A stretch of 64,000 nucleotides of DNA from Blastocrithidia nonstop (GCA_028554745.1 JAQOTN010000040.1:248001-312000), one strand, 5' to 3'. Shown: positions 39,019 through 52,245, counted from the first letter of the stretch. Numbers and translations: made by a program. Notes: generated by a model not told the origin, from the letters alone.

Positions 39019-41634
39019 TTAAATGCCTGGCAGATCTATATCCTCATCAGAATCATTGTCAGCCGCTTTTTGTGTACTCTTGGCGCCACGATCTTTTGTA
39101 GACGATTTAACACCTGCAAAGTTATTTTGACCATTTTTGGTATTTTTGCCTATACCTTCAGTATCGTTGTTTTCATCTAAATTTGCATTACTACTGTCTC
39201 TGTTATCGTGTCCTGTCGTCTGATTAACTACAGTATTTCTAAAGTCATCGAGAGCGTCGCCATTGGTCTCAGATGTTACACTTCTTTCTCGACGATGCTA
39301 TCGATGTCGCTGTCGCCCTTTATTGTTACTATTGTTATCATCATCACCACCGTGATTATCACTGACATCATCGTCATTGTCAGAGTTGTTGTTATTACTT
39401 ATTGCCTTGTTTTCTACTTTTTTCATCTGTCGCATCCATTCATTTGCTTCTTCCATTAAATTTGCATCTTTACACAGCTGAATAAGATACTTTAGGCATT
39501 ACAAGTTTTCAGGATAGCGTCTGTTAATTTGTTCATAGGAGCGTTTGGCTTTGCCATAATCACCACGTCGTCGATAACACGAGGCAACCATTAACTGCCA
39601 TTTCACCTCTTGCGGGGCAATTTGTGCAGCTCGATCAAAAAACTAAATAGCCTTATCATACACTTCATTCTTGACAAAGTATGCCCCTAGTCATGCAATG
39701 ACATCCATGTTCACCTGATAATACCGATACGCTTCAAGGTAGTAGTGAAATGCCTGATTCTCATCCCCGTCACGCGCAAAAAGCGAACCCATTCGAGCGA
39801 GTGCATTAGGGTCAGTAGGTACACGACCAATCAGTCGTGTAAACCACTCAATGGCATTACCGTTATTGACAAGATCGTTAATATCAGCAATTTGGTAAAT
39901 TACTTCACTGTCATCGGCAATGCTCTGCACACGCCTAAACATTTTGATCGCCTACTCGTACAAACCAAGTCGCTTGGCGGTAAGACCAATGTTATACAGT
40001 GCCTCAATGTTGTCAACTTCGACCGAAAGCGCCTTGTTGTAGTATTACTTGGCTTCATCAAGTTTACCCTTCATAAAGAGAAAATTTGCCTTATTCACCA
40101 ATGCCTTGGCGTTGTACGGGTCGGATTACAAGCTCAAATCGCTGTACCGCTATCCGTTTTCGTAATCACCGTCTAGAAAATACAAGTATGCTAGATTTGT
40201 CGCCGCACGTGCGCGTAGTGCCTTGTCTTTCTTCTCAAACGCCTTCAATCCGTTAATAGCGTCTTGGTAACGTTTATGCTTTAAGTAATTGAGGTGTTTG
40301 CACATCTCCAACTCCCCGGCAACGTGCGAGGATGGATCGTGCATCTCATACTGTCGAAGTTGCTCAATCAGGTAATCAAATCCTACTCGCCAATCCTTGT
40401 CTAGCGTGGGCGCTATCAGACGCGCTGCCGTCATGATGCATCGCAGAAAATGAGAACGCCTCTACTTCAACTAGGTTCGCAGGGCATCATCGACTAACAC
40501 GTCTTTTTTCTTCTCCGTCTAGTCAAATTCGTCGCCATCGTCTAATCCGCTCGGCATGCATGAGAGCATCTTCTGAAATGTACGCTTCGTCTTCTACGTC
40601 TCGCCTAATGCGTAGTAGCAGAGAAGTAAATTGAATGCGGCATTGATGTCATTTTTACTCTCAATGATTGCCTCGTAGCTGTTTACCGCGTCTCGGTATT
40701 GACCCATATTGACAAACGCATTACCGATGTTTCGCAACAACTTATACCGCAACTCTTTTCCGGTATTTCCTGTTTCATCAAGTGTCATGCGATACATTTT
40801 AATGGCAAGCAGATAACGCTTTTGTATAGCATATATGTTTCCCATGTTGACTCGTAACCGGCCAGCTTGCGGGTATTGTTTGTTGCGTACGATTAGATTA
40901 TAGGTGTTTAGTGCCTCAGTGTACAGTTGATGATTTTGATACTGTATCGCTAAGTTCACGTGAACGGCATAGGTTAAATCTGCGTTAATCTGCTATCCGA
41001 GGCCTAGCTGTTCCCGTTGTTTGCACAACTGGCGTTACTTTTTTCCAGCGTCTTTGGCCTTCTCTAACGCACCAGCGTAATCCTTCTGCATTGCCAGCAT
41101 GGCACTCTCCTATACCAGCTTGTTTACTTATTTTTCCATCTACATGCATTGCTCCTCTGGGCTATTTTCACCACGTGTCTTTAGCGGGGGTGCAGGGCCG
41201 ATTGCCATATTTGCCATGCGTGCCTGTCCAGTAGGATCAAACAAAGTGCCAGTAGCGCTAAAGCCTACTGCCTTATTAGACGTCATTGGACGAGCCGCCA
41301 TCAGAGCGTTGTTGCTGGTAGCACTCATCGGTCCTTGACCAGAACGACTTACCGAATATCCTCATGACGAGCCAACCTTCATGCCAGATCCGCTACCTCA
41401 CTGAGAGTTGGGTGATGGTTGTGCAAATGGATTGCCGTTTCGACTCATTGTAGCATTACCACCTAATGGTATTTGCCCTAGCTGTGACATTGGTTTATTA
41501 GACATCGTACCGAGCATGCCGCCGCCTCATGGACTGCCATTTCCAGAAGTATCAGGCATCTCAAAGGCCGCGTACACGTCATCATCGTTACTGGTATTAT
41601 TTTCACCAGCGTTATTCATTAAATTAACGTCCAT
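39019..41634 (-). CDS. IFT88: Intraflagellar transport protein IFT88
   Basis: An IFT-B core TPR protein needed to build the flagellum. It has 871 residues (human about 830). The N-terminus is Gly/Asn/Pro-rich with the family-like blocks RPMTSNKAVGFSATGTLFDP and NSPEEQC. TPRs follow: LYTEALNTYNLIVRNKQYPQ, AGRLRVNMGNIYAIQKRYLL, LLRNIGNAFVNMGQYRDAV, then AIEWFTRLIGRVPTDPNALA, QAFHYYLEAYRYYQVNMDV, WQLMVASCYRRRGDY. The C-terminus is Asn/Asp-rich, ending DIDLPGI then UAA. UGA at 39691-39693 sits on the conserved Trp of (I/V)xWLGAYF, and UAA at PENLECLKYL sits on the conserved Glu. Both agree with the altered code. Three more UGA codons precede Gly in the N-terminal GSPWGGG, SQWGSG and SSWGY. Confidence 0.95.
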
Positions 41635-42775
41635 GTTTTATTGGTGAAAGGGGAAAAAAAATTGTTTTTGTCCGTAAATATTATCTTTCTATAAATATTG
41701 ATTTTTTTGTATCTTTGAAAATAACAATTAACAAGGAAAATGGTTGTTGCTTGTTTTATTTTGTGTGTGTGTTTTACGAAAATAACTGTGTTTTCAATAA
41801 AAAAATTAAAACAATTTGAATAAAGCAAAACTTTTAATACTTGTTGTGGACAAAAAATAAATGTTTATGTTGAAAGAATGTAATGAAAAAATAAAAAGAA
41901 AAATAAAGATTGAAAAGAAAAAAAAAGATAATGTTATAATGTTTAGCTTCACTAAATAAGATTCGAAACAGATACAATATACACGTTAAAGGAAGACATT
42001 AAGCGTGACGACAACAACAACAAAAACAGAAAGACACAAAACAAACTTAGTATCAGCAAAAACAAATCACGCATAAACATATAATTATTTTATAAAACAT
42101 AAAAGTTGGCAAAAGGAGTTACGTGCTTATTTGAGCTATCAGCAATGATGTGCTTTCAGCTTTTTTGTGTATGTTACTATTACATAATGTATATAGTATT
42201 TTTGTGTATGTTATAGAAAGAAAAAAAAAAAGATAATTAGTTAGGGTGATTAAATACGGTCATCTATAAAATTTGGTCAGTGTATGAACATGAGTAATAC
42301 ATATATACGCGTATCAACATATTCAAGTCAAATGTATATATATAAATTTATTGTTAATAATCATATTTACCTTTATACTTATTTATAAATCTGTAACAAA
42401 CTTTTATAGTTGAACTAACAGTAAAATATTTACAGATATTAAATAAACACATACGCTAAATGTACACGATGTAACTACTACTGTTTATAATGATAAATGA
42501 GTGTCTGCGTTAAAGAGGTAGAAAATTAGCATAAATATAGCAATAAAGATATCAAATTTCAACAAATACACTTATGTATGTATATTGAATAATTTTTTGG
42601 CGTGACAGAAACAACACTGGAAAACTAAGAAGAAAAAAAAAATTTTTGTTTGAAAAAAATTAAATTAATAAATAAATAATAAAATAGATTGGTAAGGGCA
42701 ATGCACTACTTTAAAGTCTCATAATTAGTTTTCAAATTTGCTTGTTCATTATTATGATTATTCGATGTAGACGTT
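41635..42775. other. AT-rich spacer
   Basis: 1.1 kb, AT-rich. Just upstream of the IFT88 start the minus strand carries a T8-C4-T3 pyrimidine tract (about 41638-41655), a likely trans-splicing signal. No gene seen. Confidence 0.5.
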
Positions 42776-45319
42776 TTACTTTATCTGAAACGGCTTAAAT
42801 GATGGTGGTGGAGGCAAGGACGATCGTATCCGATTGTTATCCGTTGAACTATTATTTTTTATCGCATTCATATTGCCTGTTAGCGATGCTGTTGGTTTAC
42901 TCTGTGGTTGTGATAATGCTATAAATTAAATTTGTTGTTATTGCTGCTACTGATGTTCTTGTTGTTGTATTGATTGAGGTGATTGAGATGTATGTGAAAG
43001 CTGACTTGACATGATATCAAATGTAGTTGTGTCATTCATTGCTTCTTTCATGCTATTTGCAGAATTGCATGAAGTATATTACATTGCATTGTCCATAAAT
43101 GGATTAACATCGGAATTTGTAATTAATGTGTTTACATCATATTCATTCTAATTGTTTACAGCATTAGTACGATGATGAGCAACATCAGCATCATTTTTTA
43201 AAAATACATGGTTTCTTGTCATCATTTGTGTTTTTGTGTGTGACAACGGCATTTAGTTGTGCTATACATGATGAAACTGTTACTTTTCATGCAGATGTTG
43301 TTGTTCCTGTTGCTATTATGATAAGTGTCCTTCTGTATGCATTTCTTGCTGTAATGTTTATGCGAAATACGTTTTATTATGCTAAAGTTGTTGTGTACTT
43401 GCAGATTAGTTTCAACAGTCAGCTCTGTTTCCATCTTGTTGAAACGTAAGTGATGTAGAATTCTGTGTTTGTTTTATATTTCCTAGCATGATCTCTGCAT
43501 TTTGTTTGGGTAACGCAATGTTTTCTCCAGGTCGTGCGATACGATTTTCTGCATTTATTAAAAGTTTCTTGTTGCTATGACCTAGTGTATTATTATTGTT
43601 GTTATTATTGTACAAATAATTTTGAGTATTTGTGTTATTATCTTTACGTCTCGCATACGTTGTGCTGACTTGACTTGTAATTGGCACTGAAATAGGTTGA
43701 TGAGATGTCTTATCAGGTAAACATTGTAACTCAACTACACTATTCGCATAAGTGCTTTGCTCGTTATAATTATTAAGTTGTTATTATCTTGTATGATGTA
43801 AATGTAAATTTGATGTAGCTGACTATCGAATATTAGTGCCGTCCAGAGCGTTTTAGTTACTACTCATCGGTAAGCGCGGCATCATAAAAGGATTATTTGT
43901 TGATGTATAATACGTGTTGTCATTTGCTAATTTTGAAAGTTTTTCAGGTTGTGGTACTAATCTATTTGGCTCATTAGTAGAAATCATAGGAGGCGAAGGA
44001 AATCGTTGCTGTACTGACTAATGCCATAACGTGTTGTTTTAGGGCACAGTAGCACCAAGTGGTAGTGGTGGTGGTGGTGGTGGCAATGGTAATGGCAGTG
44101 TTTGTAATTGCGATCGTTACGGCAAAGTTGACGAACCAGCAAAATTATGACATTGCGGTGTCAAATTGTTAGTATTTGCTATATTAGCCTCATTTACATA
44201 ATTATTTGCACCATTATTGTTAGTAGCATAACTACGTAATACTGAAATATTATTAGCAATATTAGTACTATTAGTTATAATTTTGTTGTGGCAACCACTG
44301 TTTGCACTTACTTCTGCATTCACATTTAGAGTGTGATTATTGGTATCTGTGCTACATGGTGTGGATGCAAAATAATCTGGTACAGCATACTGTGGTGCAG
44401 ATCTACGGTGTGTGTGACCAGCAGCACTAGCAGCAGTGCCGGAAGTAAATAAACCTCGTTGAGGCATTTGCGGTAACGATGGCGTAGATGATAAAATTGG
44501 TTCATTAATTGAGTAATGAATACTTGCACTGTTATTGAATTTATTTATAACAGTATCATTGTTGTTTATTGCTCCACCGAAGGTGTGACTGTTCATTTGA
44601 TTAGCAGAGGTAGATGTGAATGCTTTAGTTGCTGATGTTTGCATTTTAGCTGATGGAGGTGGAGGTGGAGGCTAGACAACTCGCAATCCGAGACGTTCTT
44701 GCTACTACTACCATAACTGCTTCTCGTAATCTCGTCGAACACTCTCAGGTGCGTCAGGTGAAACATTTCATCGATTCAGTGCGGTGTCAAAAAAGTATCA
44801 ATTTTTATTTACAGGTAAACCTTGATCATCTACCTCTGTATTTATGCCTAGATGTGCTTCTTCTACTTCTTTTTGCAATAAAAAATTCGACAATTTTGAC
44901 TTATTACTATTCTCATTTGAATAATTAAACTGTGTATCGATCGCACGTTAGCTTTTTTGCTCATTTAAACTATTAAACAAATCACCGAAGGTAGTTTTGC
45001 AGTTGTTTTTACTATTCGTTAAGTTCGTCACGTAATTATTGACAACAGAGTGAACTTGATTTCAGTATTGACCAAGTTTATCTTCAAGACCATCACTGCT
45101 AGGGTTAGCTTTATTAGTGTCATATTCAGATAATATTTGATTGTTACTTTATATTTAAACGGAGCAAGAGCGCTAATCTTTACTTTGGCCAAGGAAAGAA
45201 TTGTCATCAACACAATGCAGTTGTTGCTATCTTCTTGTGTTATCTACTCCGTCATCAGCGCGGCCAGAGATGTTAAGGCCAAGTTTTGAACTAAGTCAGC
45301 CTACAGCTTTCATAGACAT
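42776..45319 (-). CDS. Q/N- and Pro-rich protein with a conserved-looking WYFFD domain, unknown
   Basis: An 847-residue frame. The start MSMKAVGWLSSKLGLN could form an amphipathic helix. Residues about 75-210 include a charged region and the block NWYFFDTALNRWNVSPDAPE followed by RRDYEKQLWEEEQERLGLRV and a run of six Pro. The remaining 640 residues are low-complexity (Asn, Ser, Gln, Thr), with a second poly-Pro run near 44065-44090 and a C-terminus SSLPPPPSFKPFQIK. Trp in GWL and NRWNV is UGA, and Glu in the LWEEEQ motif is UAG. Sec16-like or other coat/scaffold proteins have comparable layouts, but I see no decisive motif. UAA at 42776 was taken as the end because AT-rich spacer follows. Confidence 0.65.
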
Positions 45320-45860
45320 TGCTAAAAGTAATAGCGTTATCTTAAATAAATATCCTAGTGTTGAAGGTCGATGTTCTCTTAAAAGAGTTGTACTATTTCT
45401 TCTTGAAAAAATAGGTAGTTTCTTTTGCACTCTTGTTACTTTTCTTATATTATAAATGTTTACTTTTAAAACTTATTTACTCTTAGCTAGTGAATTTATT
45501 TATTAAAACTATAATTATATGGCGGTGTTTGTGTGTGCGTTACTGTGTGCACTTTAGTTTTTGCTAATTATAACATATAAATTTTTTTTGCAATAAGTGG
45601 TGATTAACGGTAAAAAATATATCAATATATATATCAAAATAAAAATGTTGAAATTTGTTTATACTTACAAAAGTGTATGGCGTACATATAAAATATATAT
45701 ATATATATATATATATATCATTGTTATCTTGCTCTTAACTCAACGATAAAAAGAAATGTATAAATAACGTAGTATGCAATGATGTGATGATGTACTATAA
45801 AGTTCAAATTTACACATATGTATATATTTTTGTAATTTTTTCAAATAATTATTGTAATTT
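45320..45860. other. AT-rich spacer with TA microsatellite
   Basis: Holds a (TA)n tract near 45693-45718 and A/T runs. No gene seen. Confidence 0.55.
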
Positions 45861-48800
45861 TTAATTAAAAACCTATAATAATTGTATAAGTTTTGACAAA
45901 TCTTGATATCGCGTAATGGCGTGAATGTCAATAGCTAGTAGTGTTACATCAAGACACGCTTTCAACAACTAAGGCAAGTCGGAGTAGTACAACGAAAGCG
46001 CTATGTTGTGTTGATTGTGTGTAAAACAGTCAGTCTCAGACACACTTTTCTATAAAGCAATGCATCCTTCACAAGGACTACTTGAGTTATTTTTTGTTAT
46101 TTAAGTATTTATTTAATTTACATATTATAATCACAGTTCTCTTCACTTTCTTTTGGGTTGTTTAAATGTATTATTATGTTGCCTTTGCGTGTTTGATAAA
46201 TGTTAAACTTGTTTAACTGCACTTCGTCTTTCTTCCATTTACTTTTACAGCACTGCTCTCTTTATTTTTCCAGAAGTTGAAGATGTGTGCTATTGTGACT
46301 TGAATGCAGATCAAAGTCACGATGCGGAATGTAAAATGGAATTGCTAGTTCCTCTATTATTATCTGTTTAATTATCAAATTTGATATGTTGTGAAGTTAA
46401 TTTGTGTTGTGATGATTTAATAGGTGATTGCGCATTTACCGGTGAAGATAATGCTCTATGATACGTTTGCTTACTTGCACTAGTACAACCAACATTTGTT
46501 GCACATGCATTAAAGTGCTACTATTGCACATTCTACGGTTTCCGTAATGTAACACAAGTTTCCTTGTCAAGTGCACGTTAAATTATTGAGCGAAGTGCTG
46601 TCAATGCTCGGAAGAAACAGCCATGCTAAGCATTGAACAAATAATAAAACAGTTTATCAGAAGGTAGCAAACAAATTGATCGGATGACACCACAAAGAAG
46701 AAGTCGTATATTGTGCGGTAAATATATAAACTACTTTATCATATTGCATAAATACGTAAGCAATGGTGCTTCTAACGCAACTTTACAGTCAAATCTAGGC
46801 TCTTTACGGTAATACCTAGAGTGCTAGCTTTTTCTCCAAGGGTACATTTATTTTTGTTATCTTGTCTACTCTTTTGTTGAATGCTGCACAGACTAATTCG
46901 TTGACTTTTGTACAGCTGAAATTTTTGACGATTATGACAAACTTGACGGTGTTGCCTGCTTTCCATTCTAGCTCTAACAAATTGTGGGAAAAGAAAACAT
47001 TAGCTATTGCTTTCTCAGCACCTCACGTAAAATTTATTCATCTATTTCTTACCTGCAAACACCAAATAGTGTAGACGTTGTTGTATTTTAAATCAGTGTT
47101 GTAATTACTGGAGGAAAGCACTAGCCTATTCCTGGAAAGTGTGTACATTATTTCTCAGTACGTTATTTGTGTAGGCATTATATCTGCTATTACCTTTATC
47201 AGATTGCTTCTTGAAGTGTAACTGACAACGATGTTGTGTTTCGAGGCATTTACGATAAGTATGTTTAATTAGTATCGGTATTTTGACTTTTCTGGTAATT
47301 AGTAAGGTATTGTAAAAAGATAGTAGGAGTAGTATCAGCTATCGTTTTGATTAATATAAACGTTGCTGCGGTAGCACTTCACTAATCTAGCTGAAAACCA
47401 ATAGCCTTACTATTTATATATTGATCATTTGTCAACATAGGATTTGTTGTAAGATGCGGGAAAAGATAAAATTAAATAAATGATATAAACTTTTCACCTG
47501 CATCAACGTGATCAGTATCAAATGTTTACTTTGTTCTTTCAACATTCTTACTATTTGTAGAACTGATATTATCAATAAAAATTTTACTTTTATTTGCAAA
47601 TGAGTTGGTGTCCATACGTTAATTGCCATTACGCACTACTTTTCCATCTACTTACCGTACTAATGTGTATAAGACATTCTGTACTATTACTTACACCACA
47701 TGGCAACATTGTGCTTATTGCAAATTATGCAGTAGCCGGGCAGTGATAAAACATACCGCGGTGTATGCATGAATGTTATTTGATTGAAGTAGTGGTAGCA
47801 GAGTCTACTGCACAAAACAATTTAGCATTTAATTAGTGTGCGCTTTATTAGAACAATGTGAAACAATTAATTAGTAACAAGACCATCACCGTATAGCATC
47901 AATAAGATAGCACATTTGCTGAACGCTTTCATCATTGTGTGGCACCTTGCACAATGTTAGCAGAGTTGTCCTCATTGAGGTTAAAACACTATTCCGTAGT
48001 TGAATTTCTGCGTTGCTAACAAATTTTTTTACTTCTTTATTAGAACATCTTGCGAGCGACAAAATCGCACCAAATGCAAAGCGATACATGTCCCGTACAT
48101 CGTTACCGTTTTATGACATACGATCGTAGGACAAATACGGTAACAAAAAATCAAGTAGCTAAAATGTTACATAATTTTTTGAGTTTGAATCTGCATAATT
48201 AGTATTGTGATTAAGTGGATGCAAACTAATTGAATTATTAGCTTTACTATGCTACGAAATAAAATAATTAGCAAGAAGTGGTATTTGTTCAATATGCTAT
48301 GCTAGTGCACATAACAATTTTACATATTAAATATGCATGTTGGGTAAGTGTCTAGTAAGAATTTCTGAATGTCGAATCCATTTTCTCTATAGAAGACAAT
48401 TATTTTCACAGGGTTGTTCGCCTTACTAAGTAAAAACCAATTGATGGTGATAGGTAAATTGTAATTAATAACCTATCTTACGAATAACATCTAGCAGAGG
48501 TACAATTGTAGATGCTGGAGTGAGCATCAATAGAGAAATAAATTTTTTATTTGAATAACGCACTTTTCGATCACATACATTATTACAGTCGTTGTTGGCG
48601 TAATTGTTGGCGTTGATATCATCGGCTTAGCTAAAATAAGTTGATGATGTATTTTAGCACATGATTAGATCAGCCTAGCGCAACAAGCGTGACAAAAAAT
48701 GAACAATAACGTTGCGTGTTCCGTCTGGTTGATTACTTTTGGCAAACATACATAAAGTAAGTAAAAAAGTTGCACCAATAGGAGATGGAAAGCTTATATG

Positions 48801-49340
48801 AACATTACAATTAGTCGTTTTACTGTTTTACAAATCTAATAGGGTTTATTACAAAACATTCAAAGATTTCTACAGAGCAGAATTTACAATAGAATTGCTT
48901 TGTGAATTCTCATTAACAACATTATAGTCGACAGATTGATCTGTAATAAACAAATATGTGTAGCATAAGGGCAGACGAATTTTATAGATGAAACTTCTGT
49001 TCAATAACGAATATCGCTTCGAATATAACGAAGTAATTAGAGATGACTTGTCCTGCTGGCACTGATCTGCATTATTCTATCTACATTTACTATTTCTAGC
49101 ATTTGCCTTGGTTATTTGCAATAGTTTTTATTTTGACATCAGTAACACCTATACAATAGAGTTGAGATGTTAATGCAAAAATATTAAATCTGATTACATT
49201 TACTTTTGTTGTTCTTAACTTTAGGCAGAGAGTGCCTGCGTCAGAAAGCCTACAATTTAATATCAGTGCTTACGAACTACTTATAACAACGTAACTTCTT
49301 CACTATCAATAAAACTACATTTTTACGTTGTAACAGACAT
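45861..49340 (-). CDS. FHIP/RAI16-like protein (FTS-Hook-interacting family), probable
   Basis: FHIPs link Hook/FTS adaptors, and so dynein, to endosomal cargo. This 1159-residue frame is fragmented beyond recognition under the standard code. Pattern matches to the RAI16-like fold: N-terminal KHWYEIVGFL near residue 26; IEQIPLLANYF near 350; ELLDFLLPYLSYDRM near 390, then RDMYRFAFGAILSLAR; and EAPLLTYLCNMIKEFIYLPH with NIRLLLCGVIRSICLL near 850, the block that in FHIPs reads as a leaflet of short Leu-rich helices. The C-terminus is Ser/Thr/Lys-rich, then SLYYSDLPELLKACLDVTLL. The start ATG lies 3 nt after a T9-containing tract ending CAG, an excellent spliced-leader acceptor. The end is UAA 45861, though a UAG four codons earlier is an alternative. 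Family assignment rests on motif shape only. Confidence 0.58.
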
Positions 49341-50860
49341 TGTCTGACAAAAAAAAACAATTACAGTATTTTGTAAAGTAACTCAAGTGCCAACTGTAAA
49401 GACTAATATAATTATTAAAAACTATTGAAAACTGACAATCAAAAGAAAACCCATAAAAAGTTCAATCAAAACAAAATAAAAAAAATTTTTACTATGTTTG
49501 TAAAAGTGATACAAGTTACATAGTGTTTATAAATAAACAAGAAAAATAAATGTTTAGAAAATACATAAATCGTTATAGTTATTTTTTAAATCAACAAAAA
49601 ACAGAAGAAAAAACTAGTAAAAAAAAGAAATAGATGCAAAAGATATTTTTGTAAAATTTTATTGAGGATTTGTCATTTTTAGCGAAATAGAAAAAGAAGA
49701 TAAAGTGAAGCTATAAAATTGTTTTAATAATAAAAATATTTCAGATTTTTATTTAGTTTGCATTAACTTGTTATTTATTTTATTTATACATTTCGTCATT
49801 TGCCAAGAAAATATTTGTTCTTTCATTTTTACAGCATAGAATCTTAATTTATTTCTTTCTCAACGATATAATAATTTTTTTGTATTAATTGATTTTTTTT
49901 CACAAATATTCAAAAAAGTGAAAATAATTGTATTTCATTTTTTATCGTCATCTCTATTCATGTATATGTATGCAATATAGTGTATAATTTGCACACGAGG
50001 AAACAATTGTCAAAGTGTATATTTACTACTTTTACAAATACCATTTTTGTACAAATAAGATAATTTCTTCTAATAAAAACTAAAGTTAAGCTAAAGTATT
50101 TATTATAGGCACATGTGTATAAAAGCAGTTAAATTAATAGTTGTAAAAATAGTTATGACAATATTTACCTGTTTCACAACAAGAAAACATTTGCTTAACA
50201 AGTTATGCTTCTTCATTTTTTTAAAAGTTTAGGTAAAAAAAATTTTTTAATATTGAAGATGTTATATTTGCTTCAAACATAGGAATATTGTAAAGTTGTA
50301 TATTTTGAAAATAATCTAAAAAATCTTTTAAAATGTGTATAGAAATATTTGTTTGATGCACAAAAGGTAAAAAAAATCTCTATCACGCGTTATATCAGTA
50401 AACATGCAATGCTATATTGATCTTAATATCGTATATAATTTTGTGAATGCTGTTGTGTATATTTGGTTAATAACTCAGTCACTCTGAATTTAACAATTTT
50501 TTTAATATGAATTTGAGGTTAGCTGCTTATAATGATTGATCATACTCATTTTTTTACAATTCAGTAGAATGTATTTTGAAGTGCGCTTTAACGTGAAATA
50601 TTCACAGTCAGTTTCGTCTATTTAGTTTTTCTTTTAAAGTTTATACTTGACATGTATATTAAATCTTTTTAGTCATATTAAATAATATATATATAGTAAT
50701 CATGTTAAATGATAAATTGATGATAAACAACAAATTGTGCTCGAATAAAATTGTGTGTACAACGTATATTGCACACTAAAAAAATGTTCTTAAAAAAAAA
50801 TAATTTACTTTTATCAATATTATCTCGTTATTTTGTTATCTAGATTAATTAAAATTGACC
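49341..50860. other. Spacer mostly made of duplicated 3' flank
   Basis: From 49619 on, this spacer belongs to the duplicated block (see repeat) and is the 3' flank of repeat protein 1. No gene seen; the AT content is very high. Confidence 0.6.
49344..49360 (-). promoter_or_regulatory. Putative spliced-leader trans-splice acceptor of the FHIP-like gene
   Basis: On the minus strand, TTGTTTTTTTTTGTCAG ends 3 nt before the ATG at 49340. A pyrimidine tract followed directly by the first AG is the canonical kinetoplastid acceptor. Confidence 0.6.
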
Positions 50861-51166
50861 TTAAGCTTGAGCACGTGGTCCGCGTTTATGTGCGCCACGT
50901 CCACTTTTTGTGTTGCGTGAGTGAGATCCAGTTTTCCGCCCAGCAGATTTTGATTTACTTGATTTGTTCCCGCCTTTCTTTTTACTCTGAGAAGTATGAG
51001 TCTTTTTAGGTCCACGCTTATGAGCTCCGCTGCCACTCTTCTTTGCAGATGAACGGCTCTTTGCACTTTTACTGTTCTTAGATGTGTGCGATTTACGTGA
51101 TCCCTGTTTATGTGCTCCTCTTCCACTTTTAGGAGACGCAGAACGAGAGCGTGACTTTGATGGGCT
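49619..51166. repeat. Segmental duplication, copy A
   Basis: Matches 56193-57786 in the same orientation over about 1.55 kb, with only around a dozen substitutions and one indel of about 50 bp (extra in copy B). It contains the C-terminal 90-plus codons of repeat protein 1 and about 1.24 kb downstream. The similarity stops abruptly inside the coding region at about 51166, after the codons for SPSKSRSRS. Confidence 0.95.
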
Positions 51167-51202
51167 TTGAGCTTGCATTGTCTGATTATCTGTTTGTTCC
51201 AT
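50861..51202 (-). CDS. Lys/Ser-rich GAHK-repeat protein 1 (short form)
   Basis: 113 residues, strongly basic. After a short unique N-terminus (MEQTDNQTMQAQ) comes SPSKSRSRSASP, then three repeats of about 30 residues around KSG(R/S)GAHK(Q/R)G: residues begin KSGRGAHKQGSRKSHTS, KSGSGAHKRGPKKTHTS and KSGRGAHKRGPRAQA. It has no UAR or UGA inside, unlike its neighbours, because it has almost no Glu or Trp. The composition suggests a nucleic-acid-binding protein such as a histone-H1-like or kinetoplast DNA-binding protein, but no named family is proven. The C-terminal 97 residues are essentially identical to those of the protein at 57484-58125. Confidence 0.72.
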   Translation of the reverse strand: MEQTDNQTMQAQSPSKSRSRSASPKSGRGAHKQGSRKSHTSKNSKSAKSRSSAKKSGSGAHKRGPKKTHTSQSKKKGGNKSSKSKSAGRKTGSHSRNTKSGRGAHKRGPRAQA

Positions 51203-52245
51203 GATGTTATTTTTTGTAAAAAAAATTTTCAATATTAGTTGCCAAAAATTAATAACCTCAAGGTTTATACTTCTGTAACTTGAACTCTTTTTTTATACCT
51301 TTTGCTATAGTGGTGTGTTTTTTTGCTTTAAGAATATCTTTGAAACTTTTTAAACATGATAGAAATAATTTATTAAAAAATAGTAGTTATTTATAACGAA
51401 GATTATAAAGAATATAGTCAAGTTTGTATATTGTCTTCATAATTATTGTTATTTTGCTGGCAAGTGTTATTGCAATTAATAGTATGAGGTTATACAAAAT
51501 GTACAGTCTCAATATTTAATAGTTTTTTAAATATTTATTTTTTAATATTTTATTCATTATATTAAATTATTATAAAAAAACTACAAATATTTCATTAAAA
51601 AAAATATTAAATTATATTTGTCTACAAAGACATTATTTATAATTTATTGTTAGTATAATTTGTTCTTTATGATTAAATTTTAGTACTAATGATAATTAAT
51701 CATTTCTTTATGGAAGTATTATTAATTTATTAAATAAGACTAAATACAACTTTATAATAATTTTTTAGAATATTCCGTTTTAATCTTCCTCCATTAGAGC
51801 ACAAAAATATATGTTGATATTGTTGCTCATGTTTACACAACATTAACTACTCGAAAATGATTACTGTACATTTGTATTTGTAGTAAAATAATTTGTTTTG
51901 TCGAATCTGATCAATTATACTTAGTATATAGTTAACGTATTGTAAATTTATGAAAGTGTTAAAAATATTAGGGTATTTCTTTACCTTGTGAATGTCATAC
52001 CAACATTTAACTTTTTTTTAAATTGCTCTTACGTGAACCTTTCTAAATTTATTACATTTTGTGGTCATCTCCATCTTAGATGTAATGTTAATAATCTTAT
52101 TAGCTTTACTACGTTTGAAAGTAATGCTATTGATGACGAATATTTTGTCAATTAGGATTTATAAACTATGTTAACTAACCATCTATTTCAGTCACGTTCT
52201 ATTGTTGTGTTTTTATTTGTTAGTGGCCTGTAATTGGTAGAACCG
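51203..52245. other. AT-rich spacer, less AT-rich toward 52.2 kb
   Basis: Up to 51770 it is very AT-rich. From about 51780 to 52245 composition is mixed, and minus-strand readings look protein-like. I treat these as antisense or background readings beside the plus-strand candidate, but a minus-strand gene cannot be excluded. Confidence 0.35.
52197..52223 (+). promoter_or_regulatory. Putative plus-strand trans-splice acceptor
   Basis: A pyrimidine-rich stretch (TTCTATTGTTGTGTTTTTAT continuing TTGTTAG) ends in AG 22 nt before the ATG at 52246. It is the main non-coding argument for a plus-strand gene here. Confidence 0.4.
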
